64,000 nucleotides of DNA from CALREJ01 sp964533375 (GCA_964533375.1 CAZHLW010000001.1:124001-188000), one strand, 5' to 3'. Numbered from the stretch's first letter, positions 1-8,210 are shown. Notes: a model not told the origin generated them from the sequence alone. Program-made: numbers and translations.

Positions 1-1843
1 GGTGGATAGGAGCGGGGATAGCACCGGTGTTCAGGTCTTGTGCCAGCTTCTTTGCTTCGTCGTAGTTCTGACTACCGGTAATGACTGCGGAGCCTCCGGT
101 AATTTCTGTCTGCACTGTTGGAGCGGAGACCAGTTCACCACCCACGAAGATCGCGATGCGCTTGCCGATGTTTGCCTTCGTGAGTTCCTGGAACAGCTTG
201 GCGCCTTCGGTATCGAACACAATCTGCACAACCGGGAGGCTGGTGTTTGGCTCGAGTGTGACTGTTGCGGAGCGGAAGTGCTTGCCGTCGAGAGCAGTGT
301 CTTTCCAACCCGTCGGGCGGAGAGAGAAGAAGAGGGTGCGCAGTTGAATTGCTTCTTCCGTGCTGCGGACATCGCCACTCTGGAGACGGGCGAGCATGGC
401 ATTGGCGCGGGTCTGTGCGTCAGCACCGGTGATGGTGAGAGCATCGAAGCTCGCTTTGTCTGCAGGCATATACGGAGCCTTGTCCACGCGGATGAGGTGG
501 TAGCCAAACGGTGTTTCGACCGGATCGCTCACGATGCCGACTGCCTGGGAGAAGGCGACGTTTTCAAAAGTCGGGACGAGGGAGCCGTGAGTGATAGGAC
601 CCAGGTTTCCTGCATTCTGTGCGGAGGGGCCGTCGCTCTGTGCGCGGGCAAGATCCGCAAAGTTTGCACCTGCGGTCAGCTGTTTCTTCAAATCCTGTGC
701 GCGGGCGAGCGCCTGCTCTTTCGTGCGGGTGACGGTTGCGGCAGCAGAGTTCGCACCCTTGTAGGCAACAAGAATGTGGCTGACATCCACCTGCTGGGAA
801 CCGGGGACGTAGCTTCGGAGGAAGATGAGCTGTGCAGAACCATCGTCCATGCTGGCAACTTTCAGTTCGCCGGCCTTCATGCTCTTGATGGTGGAAATAA
901 CACGGGCGGGAACAGAGGTGTCCAGCACTTTGTTTTCTTCCAGACGCTGAGTCGTTGTCGTTTCGGTCTTTGCCAGCACTTCGAAGGCTTTTGGTGCTTC
1001 GTTAATCACACGGCCGGTCATGGCGCGCGGCGAGAGTACTTCCACCAGGAAGACGCCCGGGACTTTGTCCGTAATAGCGTTGCCCTGTGCATCTGTGGAC
1101 GCAACGTCGACAGATCCTTCAATGCGCTGCACGCCGCTTGCCTGTGTCTGGGTCCAGACTTTTTCAAGACCGGTTGGCAGTTCATCGCGGAAGTAGGTGT
1201 GGGATGCTTCGTAGCCCATACCGAGCTGCGATCCCAAATCCTGTCCAAGCGTGGCAAGCGTGGCGCCGCTCTTGGTCATGCGCGCGACTGCTGCTGTCAC
1301 ATTCGCGCGGACGGTGCCTTCGTAGGCGCTGTCTGCTTCTGTGAATTCCTCTTTGAATTCGAGCTGAATGGTTTTTCCAACTGTATCAATACACTGCTGT
1401 ACATCCACCACACCCGGACACTCCACCAAAAGGTGTTTTTCACCACCCACATACGACGGGGTGATGGTCGCTTCGCTCACACCAAGGGCGTTGATGCGGC
1501 GCTCAAGCACGGTGCGGATGGCTTCGACCAGGTTTGTCTGCTGCTCGCGGATAGCGGCCTGTTCGTTCTGGAGCTGGATAAGCTCGGTACTGCCTGCGCC
1601 CTGTGCCTGCAGTTCATTGATGCGTGCATCAAGCTGCTTGAGCTGGTCCTCGATTTCGTTTTCGGAAATGCGGAAGTCGAGCTGTGTACCACCCGCAAGA
1701 TCGAGACCGAAGTGGAAATCCGGATTCAAAAATGATGGTGCCCATCCTGCTTTCAAAGAAGAGGGCAAAGCGACAATCACAATCAGGAGCGCGGCTACTG
1801 CGGAAATAATAGGCCAGAGATGAGTGGAAGAACGGGAAGCCAT
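1..1843 (-). CDS. secD: Protein-export membrane protein SecD with an inserted parvulin (PpiC-type) domain, 3' end outside the window
   Basis: Translating the minus strand from the ATG at 1843 gives 614 codons with no stop before the window edge. Residues ~8-28 are the first membrane helix. The SecD hallmark FGLDLAGGTQLDF follows, then a P1 segment with RRINALGVSE. The conserved end of P1 (GKRIAIFVGGELVSAPTVQ, then TGGSAVITG and TGAIPAP) is reached just before the edge, so helices 2-6 lie outside. Between these halves, residues ~350-456 form a complete parvulin peptidyl-prolyl isomerase domain: SHILVAY, GANFADLARAQSDGPSA, NAGNLGPI, FENVAFSQAVG and ETPFGYHLIRVDK. SecD with SecF helps pull translocating chains through SecYEG. 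The fused rotamase would act on them as they emerge. It lies 7 bp after the lipoprotein gene and is probably co-transcribed with it. Family assignment is firm; the role of the fusion is inferred. Confidence 0.93.
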   Translation of the reverse strand, partial: MASRSSTHLWPIISAVAALLIVIVALPSSLKAGWAPSFLNPDFHFGLDLAGGTQLDFRISENEIEDQLKQLDARINELQAQGAGSTELIQLQNEQAAIREQQTNLVEAIRTVLERRINALGVSEATITPSYVGGEKHLLVECPGVVDVQQCIDTVGKTIQLEFKEEFTEADSAYEGTVRANVTAAVARMTKSGATLATLGQDLGSQLGMGYEASHTYFRDELPTGLEKVWTQTQASGVQRIEGSVDVASTDAQGNAITDKVPGVFLVEVLSPRAMTGRVINEAPKAFEVLAKTETTTTQRLEENKVLDTSVPARVISTIKSMKAGELKVASMDDGSAQLIFLRSYVPGSQQVDVSHILVAYKGANSAAATVTRTKEQALARAQDLKKQLTAGANFADLARAQSDGPSAQNAGNLGPITHGSLVPTFENVAFSQAVGIVSDPVETPFGYHLIRVDKAPYMPADKASFDALTITGADAQTRANAMLARLQSGDVRSTEEAIQLRTLFFSLRPTGWKDTALDGKHFRSATVTLEPNTSLPVVQIVFDTEGAKLFQELTKANIGKRIAIFVGGELVSAPTVQTEITGGSAVITGSQNYDEAKKLAQDLNTGAIPAPIH

Positions 1844-1850
1844 AAGAAGA

Positions 1851-2516
1851 TTACGGAACCGGTGTAAAGGTGACGTGCAAACCGACGTTCATATCGTCGG
1901 CGAAAATACTGGCAATATCGACACTCGGGACATCGCGGATAATCAGGTTATCGGGAATAGAGTCTGTCTGCACTTTGAGCAGACTCACGAGTCTGCCGCG
2001 CACGAAAATACCCATGCTCTTTCCTTTCAGTCTGGCAAAGAGGGCGTTGATTTTCGTGCGGCCGCTGTCTGTCAGGAGCAGGCGCACTTCACCCTTGCCG
2101 TTTGTCGGATCTTTGCGCGCATCGACCCAGGTGAAATCATCCTGTGTGATATCGGTTCTTGTGTAGCTGCCGCGGCCTTCGATCGTCACATCCGCTGTTT
2201 CATTCGTTCCGGTCTCTCCCATGACGGTCAGATCAAACGGTTCGACCAGTTCCGCGGTCAGCGCATCGGCTGCTTCTTTGGTAGGGAGCGTCAGACTGAT
2301 GATGGTTTCGTCGCCCTGTACATCTGTGTTTTTTTCCACAGGCTCCACACCCAAATGCGCCAGTCTGCGTTCAATAACTTCCATGCTTGCCACAGTCAGG
2401 CCCTGGAGCTGCGTTGCATCCGCATTTTTGAAGTCCAGACGGTATTGCACATCCTGCTGCCCGGAACAGGCGGCAAGGAAGAGGAAAGTTGCCAGAGAAA
2501 GGCTGATTCGCTTCAT
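1851..2516 (-). CDS. SecD P1-like lipoprotein
   Basis: A 221-residue protein with a lipoprotein signal peptide (basic MKR, hydrophobic stretch, lipobox LAAC, Cys17). The mature part resembles the soluble P1 portion of SecD. VIERRLAHLGVEP matches the SecD I-x-RRxNALGV segment, DETIISLTLPT matches the following strand, and KSMGIFVRGRLVSLLKVQT matches the SecD GKRIAIFVGGELVSAPTVQ segment. There are no further membrane helices. It lies directly upstream of secD in the same direction with a 7 bp gap. I infer a duplicated SecD extracytoplasmic domain tethered by lipid, possibly an accessory of the translocase. I do not recognise a named family for it. Confidence 0.8.
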   Translation of the reverse strand: MKRISLSLATFLFLAACSGQQDVQYRLDFKNADATQLQGLTVASMEVIERRLAHLGVEPVEKNTDVQGDETIISLTLPTKEAADALTAELVEPFDLTVMGETGTNETADVTIEGRGSYTRTDITQDDFTWVDARKDPTNGKGEVRLLLTDSGRTKINALFARLKGKSMGIFVRGRLVSLLKVQTDSIPDNLIIRDVPSVDIASIFADDMNVGLHVTFTPVP

Positions 2517-2538
2517 AGAGTAGGTGGAGTCTAGGCTA

Positions 2539-3498
2539 TCAGTCTTTACGAATCAATCGAGTATTGCGTCGAATCATTTTCCCGGTCAGATCCACACCCC
2601 GAAGCTCGCATCCGTCATCAATCACGCAGCGGTCCAAAACACAGTCTTCTACCGTACAACCATCGAAAATGACCGTATTCTCCAGTTTGCTCGCGGTCAC
2701 TGTCGTTTCTTTCCCCAGAACCACGCTGCCGGTTGTCTCTGTTTCTTTTGCCAGAGATCCGTTTCCCGTCAGAACCGTCTGTCCGACAAGCGCTTGGGTG
2801 GCTTCCAGATACGTCTCAAACGAGCCGATATCGAACCATTCTTCACTAAAACGGAAGCAGTCGACCGGTTTTCCCAGCCTGAGCAGTTCCTCAAAAATCC
2901 CGCCGACGTTATCGGGCTTCACTTTTGCAAAGGCCAGAAGGTCGGGAATCACACTTTTTGGAAGGACGGAGCAGCCGGTACTTACCAGACTTGTTTTGGG
3001 CTCAGCAGGTTTTTCCTCAAATCCAATAATCTTCTTTCCATCAGCATCAACAATGACAGTTCCAAATGCACTCGCCTTACGTACGTCACCAATATCGAAT
3101 GCAGCCACCAGCGCCGCATCACTGTGAAACGCATCGACGAAACTTTGCATATCGAAGCCGAAATAGTTATCACCAGTGAGTAGCAGAATGTCATCGCTGA
3201 TGTTTTCGGTTGTGATCCACTGCGCAGTTGCGCCGAGAGTCCCGAGTTTCTCATCATCGCTTTTGGTCTGCTCAATGCGGATCTGCAGATTGCTCCGGTT
3301 GATGGTTTTCTTCCACTCGTGAAAGCTCTCCTCAAACACGGCGTTCGTGCTCACGGTTACCGGAATCTCTGCTGGGATTTTTTCGACAATGTGCGTGAGC
3401 AGCGGTTTACCGGCCAGTGGAAGCAAAGGCTTGGCCCGGCTTTCGGTTAAAGGCCAGAGTCTGGTTGCGAAGCCGCCGGCTAAGATAAAGGCTTTCAT
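2539..3498 (-). CDS. Sugar-1-phosphate nucleotidyltransferase
   Basis: A 319-residue NTP-transferase fold enzyme that would activate a hexose-1-phosphate to an NDP-sugar for surface glycan synthesis. The N-terminus has the pyrophosphorylase signature AGGFATRLWPLTESRAKPLLPL, with the nucleotide-binding GG and the catalytic Arg/Lys. LLLTGDNYF and GFEEKP are the usual later motifs. The last ~80 residues are a run of hexapeptide-like turns (TVLTGNGSLA, SVVLGKETTV, NTVIFDGCTV), suggesting a short left-handed beta-helix as in mannose-1-P guanylyltransferases and GlmU relatives. The substrate cannot be read from sequence. It precedes the SecD-like lipoprotein gene by 22 bp in the same direction. Confidence 0.85.
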   Translation of the reverse strand: MKAFILAGGFATRLWPLTESRAKPLLPLAGKPLLTHIVEKIPAEIPVTVSTNAVFEESFHEWKKTINRSNLQIRIEQTKSDDEKLGTLGATAQWITTENISDDILLLTGDNYFGFDMQSFVDAFHSDAALVAAFDIGDVRKASAFGTVIVDADGKKIIGFEEKPAEPKTSLVSTGCSVLPKSVIPDLLAFAKVKPDNVGGIFEELLRLGKPVDCFRFSEEWFDIGSFETYLEATQALVGQTVLTGNGSLAKETETTGSVVLGKETTVTASKLENTVIFDGCTVEDCVLDRCVIDDGCELRGVDLTGKMIRRNTRLIRKD

Positions 3499-3555
3499 TG
3501 AAATGAGCTTATCTGTTTTGAGGAGGGGCTTCTAGGTACTTTGCCGGTTATGCTT

Positions 3556-3656
3556 TTGGTTATGAGTTACGGGTTATGGGTTATGAGGGAATAAGGAATC
3601 TTTTTTCTCTATCTTCGTAAAAGTATCCCATAACCCATAACCAATTACCCATAACC
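3556..3656. repeat. Inverted degenerate repeat, GGTTATGGGTTATG family (family C)
   Basis: The left arm is built of variations on GGGTTATG (3556-3588) and the right arm of CCCATAACC units (3626-3656). Together they can form a long imperfect hairpin. The element fills the gap between two minus-strand genes. A related block lies inside uvrC at 47971-48003. Its role is unknown; transcript ends or a small mobile element are possible. Confidence 0.7.
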
Positions 3657-3667
3657 GTTTTTTGGCC

Positions 3668-4471
3668 TCAGCCAAAAAACCAATGCCACCACTTCTTTAC
3701 CGGCCGCACCATGGCAACCTGGCGGCCTTCGATCGACTCGATACTTTCGGTGTTGTTCACCATACCAAGGACAGAGGGCAGCAGAATGTAGGTGATGTTG
3801 CGGTTGTTGCACGCAGACAGCAGATTGATAGATTGCTCAAGATCGCTGCACTGAATGAGGTGCGTGATGCGGTATTTGCTGATGGTCTCTTCCAGCTTAT
3901 TCAGTTTTCCTTCCACCGGCACACCGTGGACCTGTGTCTCTTTCGTTCCCTTTGCATCCAGAATCGCAACAGGGGCGAGGGGGCTTCTTTGCTCGTTGAG
4001 CGTTTCGATCAGTTTGGCTGCTTCCCGCGTTGCACCAATAATGAGCGTTGGGAAAAGCGGGCGACCGGTGCGGAAGAATTTGCGCATGACCTGTTCGAAC
4101 CCGATGTGCCACACAATCAAAAATCCGCTACTCAGCACGAATGCATAAATAAGGAGGAGGCGACTGAAGAAGTCGATGTAGAGGAAGTAGTAAGTGAGCG
4201 TGAACAGTGCCGAGCCCATTGCAGTGGCAAAGACAATGTGCATGATGTTGCGTTTCTGGGCCTGATTACGCATCAGGCGGAAGACGCCCAGCTGGAGCAT
4301 CACCAAAATCGTGAGCGGCGCGACGATTGCTGCTGTCTGGAAGTAGAGATCAAAAGGGAAGTCTGTAGACAGAATCAGCCCCACGCGCAGGAAGTACGCT
4401 AGGACGTAGGCACCTATAAAGAGGGCGATGTCGGTGAGGAGCCAGATGATGAGGAGGGCGGTGCGGCGCAT
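3668..4471 (-). CDS. Polyprenyl-glycosylphosphotransferase-like membrane protein lacking the transferase domain
   Basis: 267 residues. About four N-terminal hydrophobic helices (residues ~5-130) are followed by a Rossmann-like domain (LIIGATREAAKLIETL, VHGVPVEGKLNKLEE, HLIQC). This is the arrangement of the N-terminal half of WbaP/WcaJ-type initiating sugar transferases (CoA_binding_3 region). The protein ends at the point where such proteins continue into the catalytic bacterial sugar transferase domain, finishing with VRPVKKWWHWFFG. A standalone form could be regulatory, a partner of a separate catalytic subunit, or a remnant. No frameshifted transferase domain lies immediately downstream. 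Confidence 0.72.
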   Translation of the reverse strand: MRRTALLIIWLLTDIALFIGAYVLAYFLRVGLILSTDFPFDLYFQTAAIVAPLTILVMLQLGVFRLMRNQAQKRNIMHIVFATAMGSALFTLTYYFLYIDFFSRLLLIYAFVLSSGFLIVWHIGFEQVMRKFFRTGRPLFPTLIIGATREAAKLIETLNEQRSPLAPVAILDAKGTKETQVHGVPVEGKLNKLEETISKYRITHLIQCSDLEQSINLLSACNNRNITYILLPSVLGMVNNTESIESIEGRQVAMVRPVKKWWHWFFG

Positions 4472-4494
4472 GGAGCGAGTGTAGTAGAAAACCC

Positions 4495-5022
4495 TTATTG
4501 CAGGAATGGTTGTGCGAGCACTACCAGAAAATCGCGAAATGCTTTTCTGGAATCTACAATTGCTCTGTGCTCTTGAACAAAAACTTCTGCTGCTTTCTCT
4601 CCTTCTTCTTTTGAAGGAACATCCTGCACTGGCAATCGTAGTAATTTTGTTCCGGCTCTTGCTGTTCTTAAAGCATAGTCCAAGCCAATGAAGCGAGCTT
4701 GATGTGTTTCGTATTCTGCCGTCATTCTTTGTAACTCTGTGTGCTCCGGGAGTAGCCGTTGTAATTGAATGCTTATTTCTAACAAGACGTCTAACGATTC
4801 ATTGTAGAGAGGATTGTTAGAAGCAAGACAGTGTATGCAGCCGGGTCTTTTCAATTGTACAGAGAGCGCGCATTCGTTTTTATACAGACTTTTGCCTTCC
4901 CTATCTGCAAGAGGTTTCCCACGCTCATCGCGTTTAATGTCCTCGTGCTCTCCGTCGCAATAGGGAAATTCGAATGTTTGTGCATCAGCTACCAGTGCAT
5001 CCAAAGAAACATCAGGTTCCAT
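4495..5022 (-). CDS. Hypothetical protein with a Cys cluster
   Basis: A 175-residue soluble protein I do not recognise. It is acidic at the N-terminus and has Cys in FPYCDGEHE, NECALS and RPGCIHCLAS, a spacing that could hold a metal. The C-terminal half is helical and rich in Glu, Lys and Arg. The start at 5022 is supported by a TATACT box only 6 nt upstream, giving a leaderless message. It looks more AT-rich than its neighbours. Confidence 0.6.
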   Translation of the reverse strand: MEPDVSLDALVADAQTFEFPYCDGEHEDIKRDERGKPLADREGKSLYKNECALSVQLKRPGCIHCLASNNPLYNESLDVLLEISIQLQRLLPEHTELQRMTAEYETHQARFIGLDYALRTARAGTKLLRLPVQDVPSKEEGEKAAEVFVQEHRAIVDSRKAFRDFLVVLAQPFLQ

Positions 5023-5026
5023 AGCT

Positions 5027-5863
5027 TTAGTATACTATTTGAGGATTCCAACTATACGCCAACTTCGTACTATCCCACGGTACCACTTTATCCCAGCTGT
5101 ACTGCGCTGTTCCCAGCACATCATCAGCGAGTGGAAGGTTTGTTTCCATCCATGCGAGTTTTGCAGCGATCACCGAGTTTGTTTTTGCACGCTCTACCAT
5201 CGAGGGTCTCTGGAGCACGTAGGTCGCGAAGGTTTCTGCAAAGTCTTCGAAGACATCAGACTGTGCGTAGCCGGAGACGAAGTCTTCTTTGGTCAGGTCT
5301 TTTTTCATGATGTTGGATTGCATCCAGGAGATGGCGAAGAACGAGACGACGGGGGAGTCTTTGGCGAAGGTGTCTTTGCCATCTTTAAAGAGGCTCAGGC
5401 CGCTCTTGCTGTTTCCCTGCATATTTGCGTGAATCACGTGGCCGCATTCGTGAACGAGCAGGGCTGCAAATTCGGTGTCTTTGGGTGTGCCGTCCAGGAT
5501 AATGGTCGACTTGCCTCCGAGTCCGCGCTGCTTCGGATTGTTGTACAGGACGTAGAAGTTTTTTAAGTTATCGCGGCAGCCTGCAGGCAGACGGCGGAGC
5601 ACAGCGTCGGCAATTTTCTGCTGATTCTCGCGGATGCTTTTTTGCTGCACAACCGGGAGGAGGGACGGGGTTTCGGCAGCGGGGTGGGGGGCTGGCTTTA
5701 CTGTATTTGAAGCGATGATGGGTTTGAGGGTGATGGCAACCGGTGCTTCATGCGGAATACTTGCGACAGGTGCCGAGTCTGTTACAATCAACGCAAGAAC
5801 GACAGAGACGACGACAACACTGATAGGAAGAACGGCCGCTTTTGTGACTCTGCGTGCTTGCAT
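5027..5863 (-). CDS. Membrane-anchored putative zinc metallopeptidase
   Basis: 278 residues. One N-terminal hydrophobic helix (~residues 10-28, VLPISVVVVSVVLALIV) is followed by a Pro/Ala-rich linker and an extracytoplasmic domain. LLVHECGHVIHAN contains the zinc-binding HExxH motif. The downstream FEDFAETFATYVL offers Glu residues for the third ligand, as in gluzincin-like enzymes. There are only two Cys, one within HECGH. The substrate is unknown; a cell-wall or surface protein is plausible. It is divergent from rlmD, with 47 bp between the starts. Confidence 0.65.
   Translation of the reverse strand: MQARRVTKAAVLPISVVVVSVVLALIVTDSAPVASIPHEAPVAITLKPIIASNTVKPAPHPAAETPSLLPVVQQKSIRENQQKIADAVLRRLPAGCRDNLKNFYVLYNNPKQRGLGGKSTIILDGTPKDTEFAALLVHECGHVIHANMQGNSKSGLSLFKDGKDTFAKDSPVVSFFAISWMQSNIMKKDLTKEDFVSGYAQSDVFEDFAETFATYVLQRPSMVERAKTNSVIAAKLAWMETNLPLADDVLGTAQYSWDKVVPWDSTKLAYSWNPQIVY
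5029..5034 (-). promoter_or_regulatory. -10 box (TATACT) of a leaderless promoter
   Basis: TATACT on the minus strand ends 6 nt before the ATG at 5022, so transcription should begin at or next to the start codon. It overlaps the last codons of the gene ending at 5027. Confidence 0.55.
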
Positions 5864-5897
5864 ATCTGGATCAATAAAAAAGGAAGTATTTATATAA

Positions 5898-5903
5898 CAT
5901 AAT
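5898..5903 (+). promoter_or_regulatory. -10 box (CATAAT) before rlmD
   Basis: CATAAT ends 7 nt before the ATG at 5911; TATAAC lies five bases further up. The spacing fits a leaderless transcript, and no Shine-Dalgarno sequence is seen. Confidence 0.5.
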
Positions 5904-5910
5904 CACTATA

Positions 5911-7362
5911 ATGTCAACTATTCAGGAACCTCCCGTCCAAAACGGCCAGGTTTACACCATCACCATCGAGAAAGTGACCCATGGGGGGTCGGGATTGGCC
6001 AAAATTGAGGATTTCCCCATCTTTGTGCCAAACAGCATTCCCGGCCAGCAACTGGAGATCGTTATCACCAAGCTGACACCCCGTTTTGCGGAAGCAAAGG
6101 TCGTCAAAGTCATCAGAAAGGCAAAAGAGGAGATTATGCCGCGTTGCCAGCATTTTCACGATTGCGGCGGTTGTACGTGGCAGAATCTGCCGTATGACAA
6201 GCAATTGTCGTACAAAGAGGACATTGTCCGCGAAACCATCGAACATCTGACCCCTGCCGACGATGCTGTCCGCAAGCAGCTTCCCGGCCGCGTGCTGAAA
6301 ATCATCCCCAGTCCGCAGGTGTTCCACTATCGCAATAAGCTGGAAATGAGCTTTGGCTTTGGCGAAATGCGCACCGAGGAACGCAACGGCAAGAAAATCT
6401 ACTTTGATGAAAACCCGACCATCGGTTTCCACCAGCCGAACCAGTGGTCCACAGTCCTGCCCATCAGTGAATGTCATCTGTACGACGAACAGATTGGTAC
6501 CTTACTCGCTGATGTCCGCCGCTTCATGCAGGACACCAGGCTTCCGGTGCATAACCCGAAGACACACAAAGGACTACTTCGCACATTGCTCCTGCGCCGT
6601 GGTATCCACACCGGCGAACACATGATTGCCTTCACGGTGAATGCACGAAAGAAAGAACTCGAGCCGCTGTTCCAGTACTTCATGCGCTTCGGCGGACGCC
6701 CCAACCTCGCGTCCCTCATGGTGATTGAAAACACGACGCTGAACGACAAGCCGGATATGCCGGTTATTCACACGCTCATCGGCAAGCCGTTTATTACCGA
6801 GCGTCTGTTCGATCTTGAATTTGAAATTTCTCCGTTCTCGTTTTTCCAGACAAACACGCTGGGAGCCGAGAAGTTGTACCAGGCAATTTCCGATGCCGCG
6901 GATTTGAACATGCGCGACACCGTGCTCGACGCGTACTGCGGCATGGGAACCATCGGGCAGTATCTGTCCCGCTTCTGCCAGAAGGTGGTGGGTATTGAGA
7001 GTCATCCGTCTGCGATTGAAGATGCACTCAAGTCGGCAGGTAAAAACCGCATCGGCAACATCAGCTTCTACAAGGGCCGCACCGAACAGATTCTCCAGGA
7101 CCAGGTGAAGGCAGGAGGGAAGTATCACTTCGATGTCATTGTCGTCGACCCGCCGCGTGCAGGCTTGCATCCGGATGCCACGAAAGCAGTCATCGCGCAC
7201 GATCCGAAAAAGGTTGTGTACGTAAGCTGCAACACAGCGACGTTTGCCCGCGACCTCGGGGAATTCCTGAAGGCCGGATACGAATTGCGCTCCGTGCAGC
7301 CGGTGGATATGTTCCCGCATACGGCGCACATCGAAACGGTCTCTGTTCTTCAGAAAAAGTAA
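5911..7362 (+). CDS. rlmD: 23S rRNA (uracil-C5)-methyltransferase, RlmD/TrmA family
   Basis: A 483-residue SAM-dependent enzyme that methylates C5 of a uracil in 23S rRNA. An N-terminal TRAM domain (residues ~8-70, ITIEKVTHGGSGLAKI) is followed by the four-Cys iron-sulphur region (CQHFHDCGGCTWQNLPYDKQ plus an earlier segment). The Rossmann methyltransferase domain has DAYCGMGTIGQYL for SAM, DPPRAGLHP, and the catalytic nucleophile motif YVSCNTATFARDL. Family membership is firm. The target base (U1939 or U747) and rlmD versus rlmCD are not settled by sequence. It is followed by rlmH after a palindromic repeat. Confidence 0.92.
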   Translation: MSTIQEPPVQNGQVYTITIEKVTHGGSGLAKIEDFPIFVPNSIPGQQLEIVITKLTPRFAEAKVVKVIRKAKEEIMPRCQHFHDCGGCTWQNLPYDKQLSYKEDIVRETIEHLTPADDAVRKQLPGRVLKIIPSPQVFHYRNKLEMSFGFGEMRTEERNGKKIYFDENPTIGFHQPNQWSTVLPISECHLYDEQIGTLLADVRRFMQDTRLPVHNPKTHKGLLRTLLLRRGIHTGEHMIAFTVNARKKELEPLFQYFMRFGGRPNLASLMVIENTTLNDKPDMPVIHTLIGKPFITERLFDLEFEISPFSFFQTNTLGAEKLYQAISDAADLNMRDTVLDAYCGMGTIGQYLSRFCQKVVGIESHPSAIEDALKSAGKNRIGNISFYKGRTEQILQDQVKAGGKYHFDVIVVDPPRAGLHPDATKAVIAHDPKKVVYVSCNTATFARDLGEFLKAGYELRSVQPVDMFPHTAHIETVSVLQKK

Positions 7363-7428
7363 GTGTCATACTGAGCCTGTCGAAGTATGAACACGTGTCG
7401 ACTCTTCGACGAGCTCAGAGTGACACTC
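7363..7428. repeat. Palindromic TGAGC-TCGAAG element (family B) between rlmD and rlmH
   Basis: The element starts right after the rlmD stop and ends 1 bp before the rlmH start. The outer arms are GTGTCA and TGACAC. The inner arms are ACTGAGCCTGTCGAAG and CTTCGACGAGCTCAG. Similar elements lie at 44824, 52477 and 56350. It could form a hairpin in an rlmD-rlmH message. Confidence 0.8.
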
Positions 7429-7429
7429 C

Positions 7430-7891
7430 ATGCAACGTATCGTTCTCATCGCCATCGGCAAATTGAAGGAAGCGTGGGCCAAAGAAGCCTGTGCGCTTTA
7501 TGCGGAGCGCCTGAAACATGCTGCCAAGTTCGACATCATCGAATTACCTGCGAGTCGCGAGGTGGATGCCAAGCGCCAGATGAGCGATGAGTCGGCGCGA
7601 TTGCTCAAATTTCTGAAAGGCTACGATGCGGACATTTTTATCCTTGATGAGCGTGGAAAAGGAATGAAGTCGCCGGCGTTTGCGAAAGAGATTGCTGCTG
7701 CGAAAGACAGTGGCCGCACGGTGGTGTTTGTGCTGGGTGGATCGTACGGGCTGACCGATGATGTACGGGCAGTCGGACGCTTACTAAAACTGAGCGATAT
7801 GGTGCTGCCCCATGAACTCTGTCGCGTGGTGATGCTTGAGCAGCTGTACCGGGCGATGGAAATCATCAAAGGATCCGGGTATCACCATTAA
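7430..7891 (+). CDS. rlmH: 23S rRNA (pseudouridine1915-N3)-methyltransferase RlmH
   Basis: A 153-residue SPOUT-class methyltransferase that modifies pseudouridine 1915 in helix 69 of 23S rRNA. The length is typical of the family. Diagnostic segments are the N-terminal IAIGKLKEAWAKEACALYAERL, LDERGKGMKSPAFA, the SAM-binding knot FVLGGSYGLTDDVR, LSDMVLPHELCRVVMLEQLYRA and the terminal GSGYHH. It lies downstream of rlmD in the same direction and probably shares its transcript. Confidence 0.95.
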   Translation: MQRIVLIAIGKLKEAWAKEACALYAERLKHAAKFDIIELPASREVDAKRQMSDESARLLKFLKGYDADIFILDERGKGMKSPAFAKEIAAAKDSGRTVVFVLGGSYGLTDDVRAVGRLLKLSDMVLPHELCRVVMLEQLYRAMEIIKGSGYHH

Positions 7892-7893
7892 TC

Positions 7894-8002
7894 TAAGGTC
7901 AAGGAGAAGGTTAAGGTGAAGGGTTTTTTGTGATGCAGAGTTCCGCAGTGATATTCTTTGCCACTGGACAAACCAGTAACCAAAAACCAGAAACTAAAAA
8001 CT
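7894..8002. repeat. Degenerate repeat arms (families A and F) after rlmH
   Basis: Positions 7894-7923 read AAGGTCAAGGAGAAGGTTAAGG (family A, single arm). Positions 7967-8002 are a run of AACCAGTAACCAAAAACC-type units (family F). No gene is seen in this part of the 384 bp gap between rlmH and the response regulator. Confidence 0.6.
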
Positions 8003-8033
8003 TTCGTAAAATTCACAACATTTTCCAAGCGTT

Positions 8034-8065
8034 TTGACAGTTCCGCGACATTTCCTGAGTACTAT
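8034..8065 (+). promoter_or_regulatory. Possible promoter (TTGACA ... TACTAT)
   Basis: A perfect -35 TTGACA lies at 8034-8039 and a weak -10 TACTAT at 8060-8065. The 20 bp spacer is longer than ideal. It lies just upstream of a GC-rich segment with two strong hairpins. Confidence 0.35.
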
Positions 8066-8069
8066 TTGT

Positions 8070-8206
8070 CGTGTTTCCCGGCCGTTCATACGCCGGCACC
8101 GGGAACCTTACACACTGAATCAGAATGTCACGGACAGATACACCTGACGTGGCTAGCCATAGGAGAACAGCCGGGGGAGGGTTGGAAGGTCCCTTCCCCG
8201 GTATAA
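8070..8206 (+). ncRNA. Putative structured RNA or leader with two hairpins
   Basis: The segment has no plausible reading frame but two clear stems. TTCCCGG/CCGGGAA lies near 8075-8105. An 11 bp stem pairs 8171-8181 (CCGGGGGAGGG) with 8191-8201 (CCCTTCCCCGG) around a 9 nt loop. It follows the possible promoter at 8034 and precedes the response regulator. It does not match the SRP, tmRNA, RNase P or 6S cores I know. It could be a small RNA or a regulatory leader. Confidence 0.3.
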
Positions 8207-8210
8207 AGTT

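Noticed and set aside
2..1735. A 577-codon open frame on the plus strand
   Set aside because: It is antisense to secD, whose minus-strand translation carries unmistakable SecD and parvulin motifs. The plus-strand product is Cys/His-rich and without family features.
8070..8206. SRP (4.5S) RNA or RNase P RNA
   Set aside because: The SRP core GGAAGG/AGCAG loop pair and the RNase P conserved cores are absent; only generic stems are visible.
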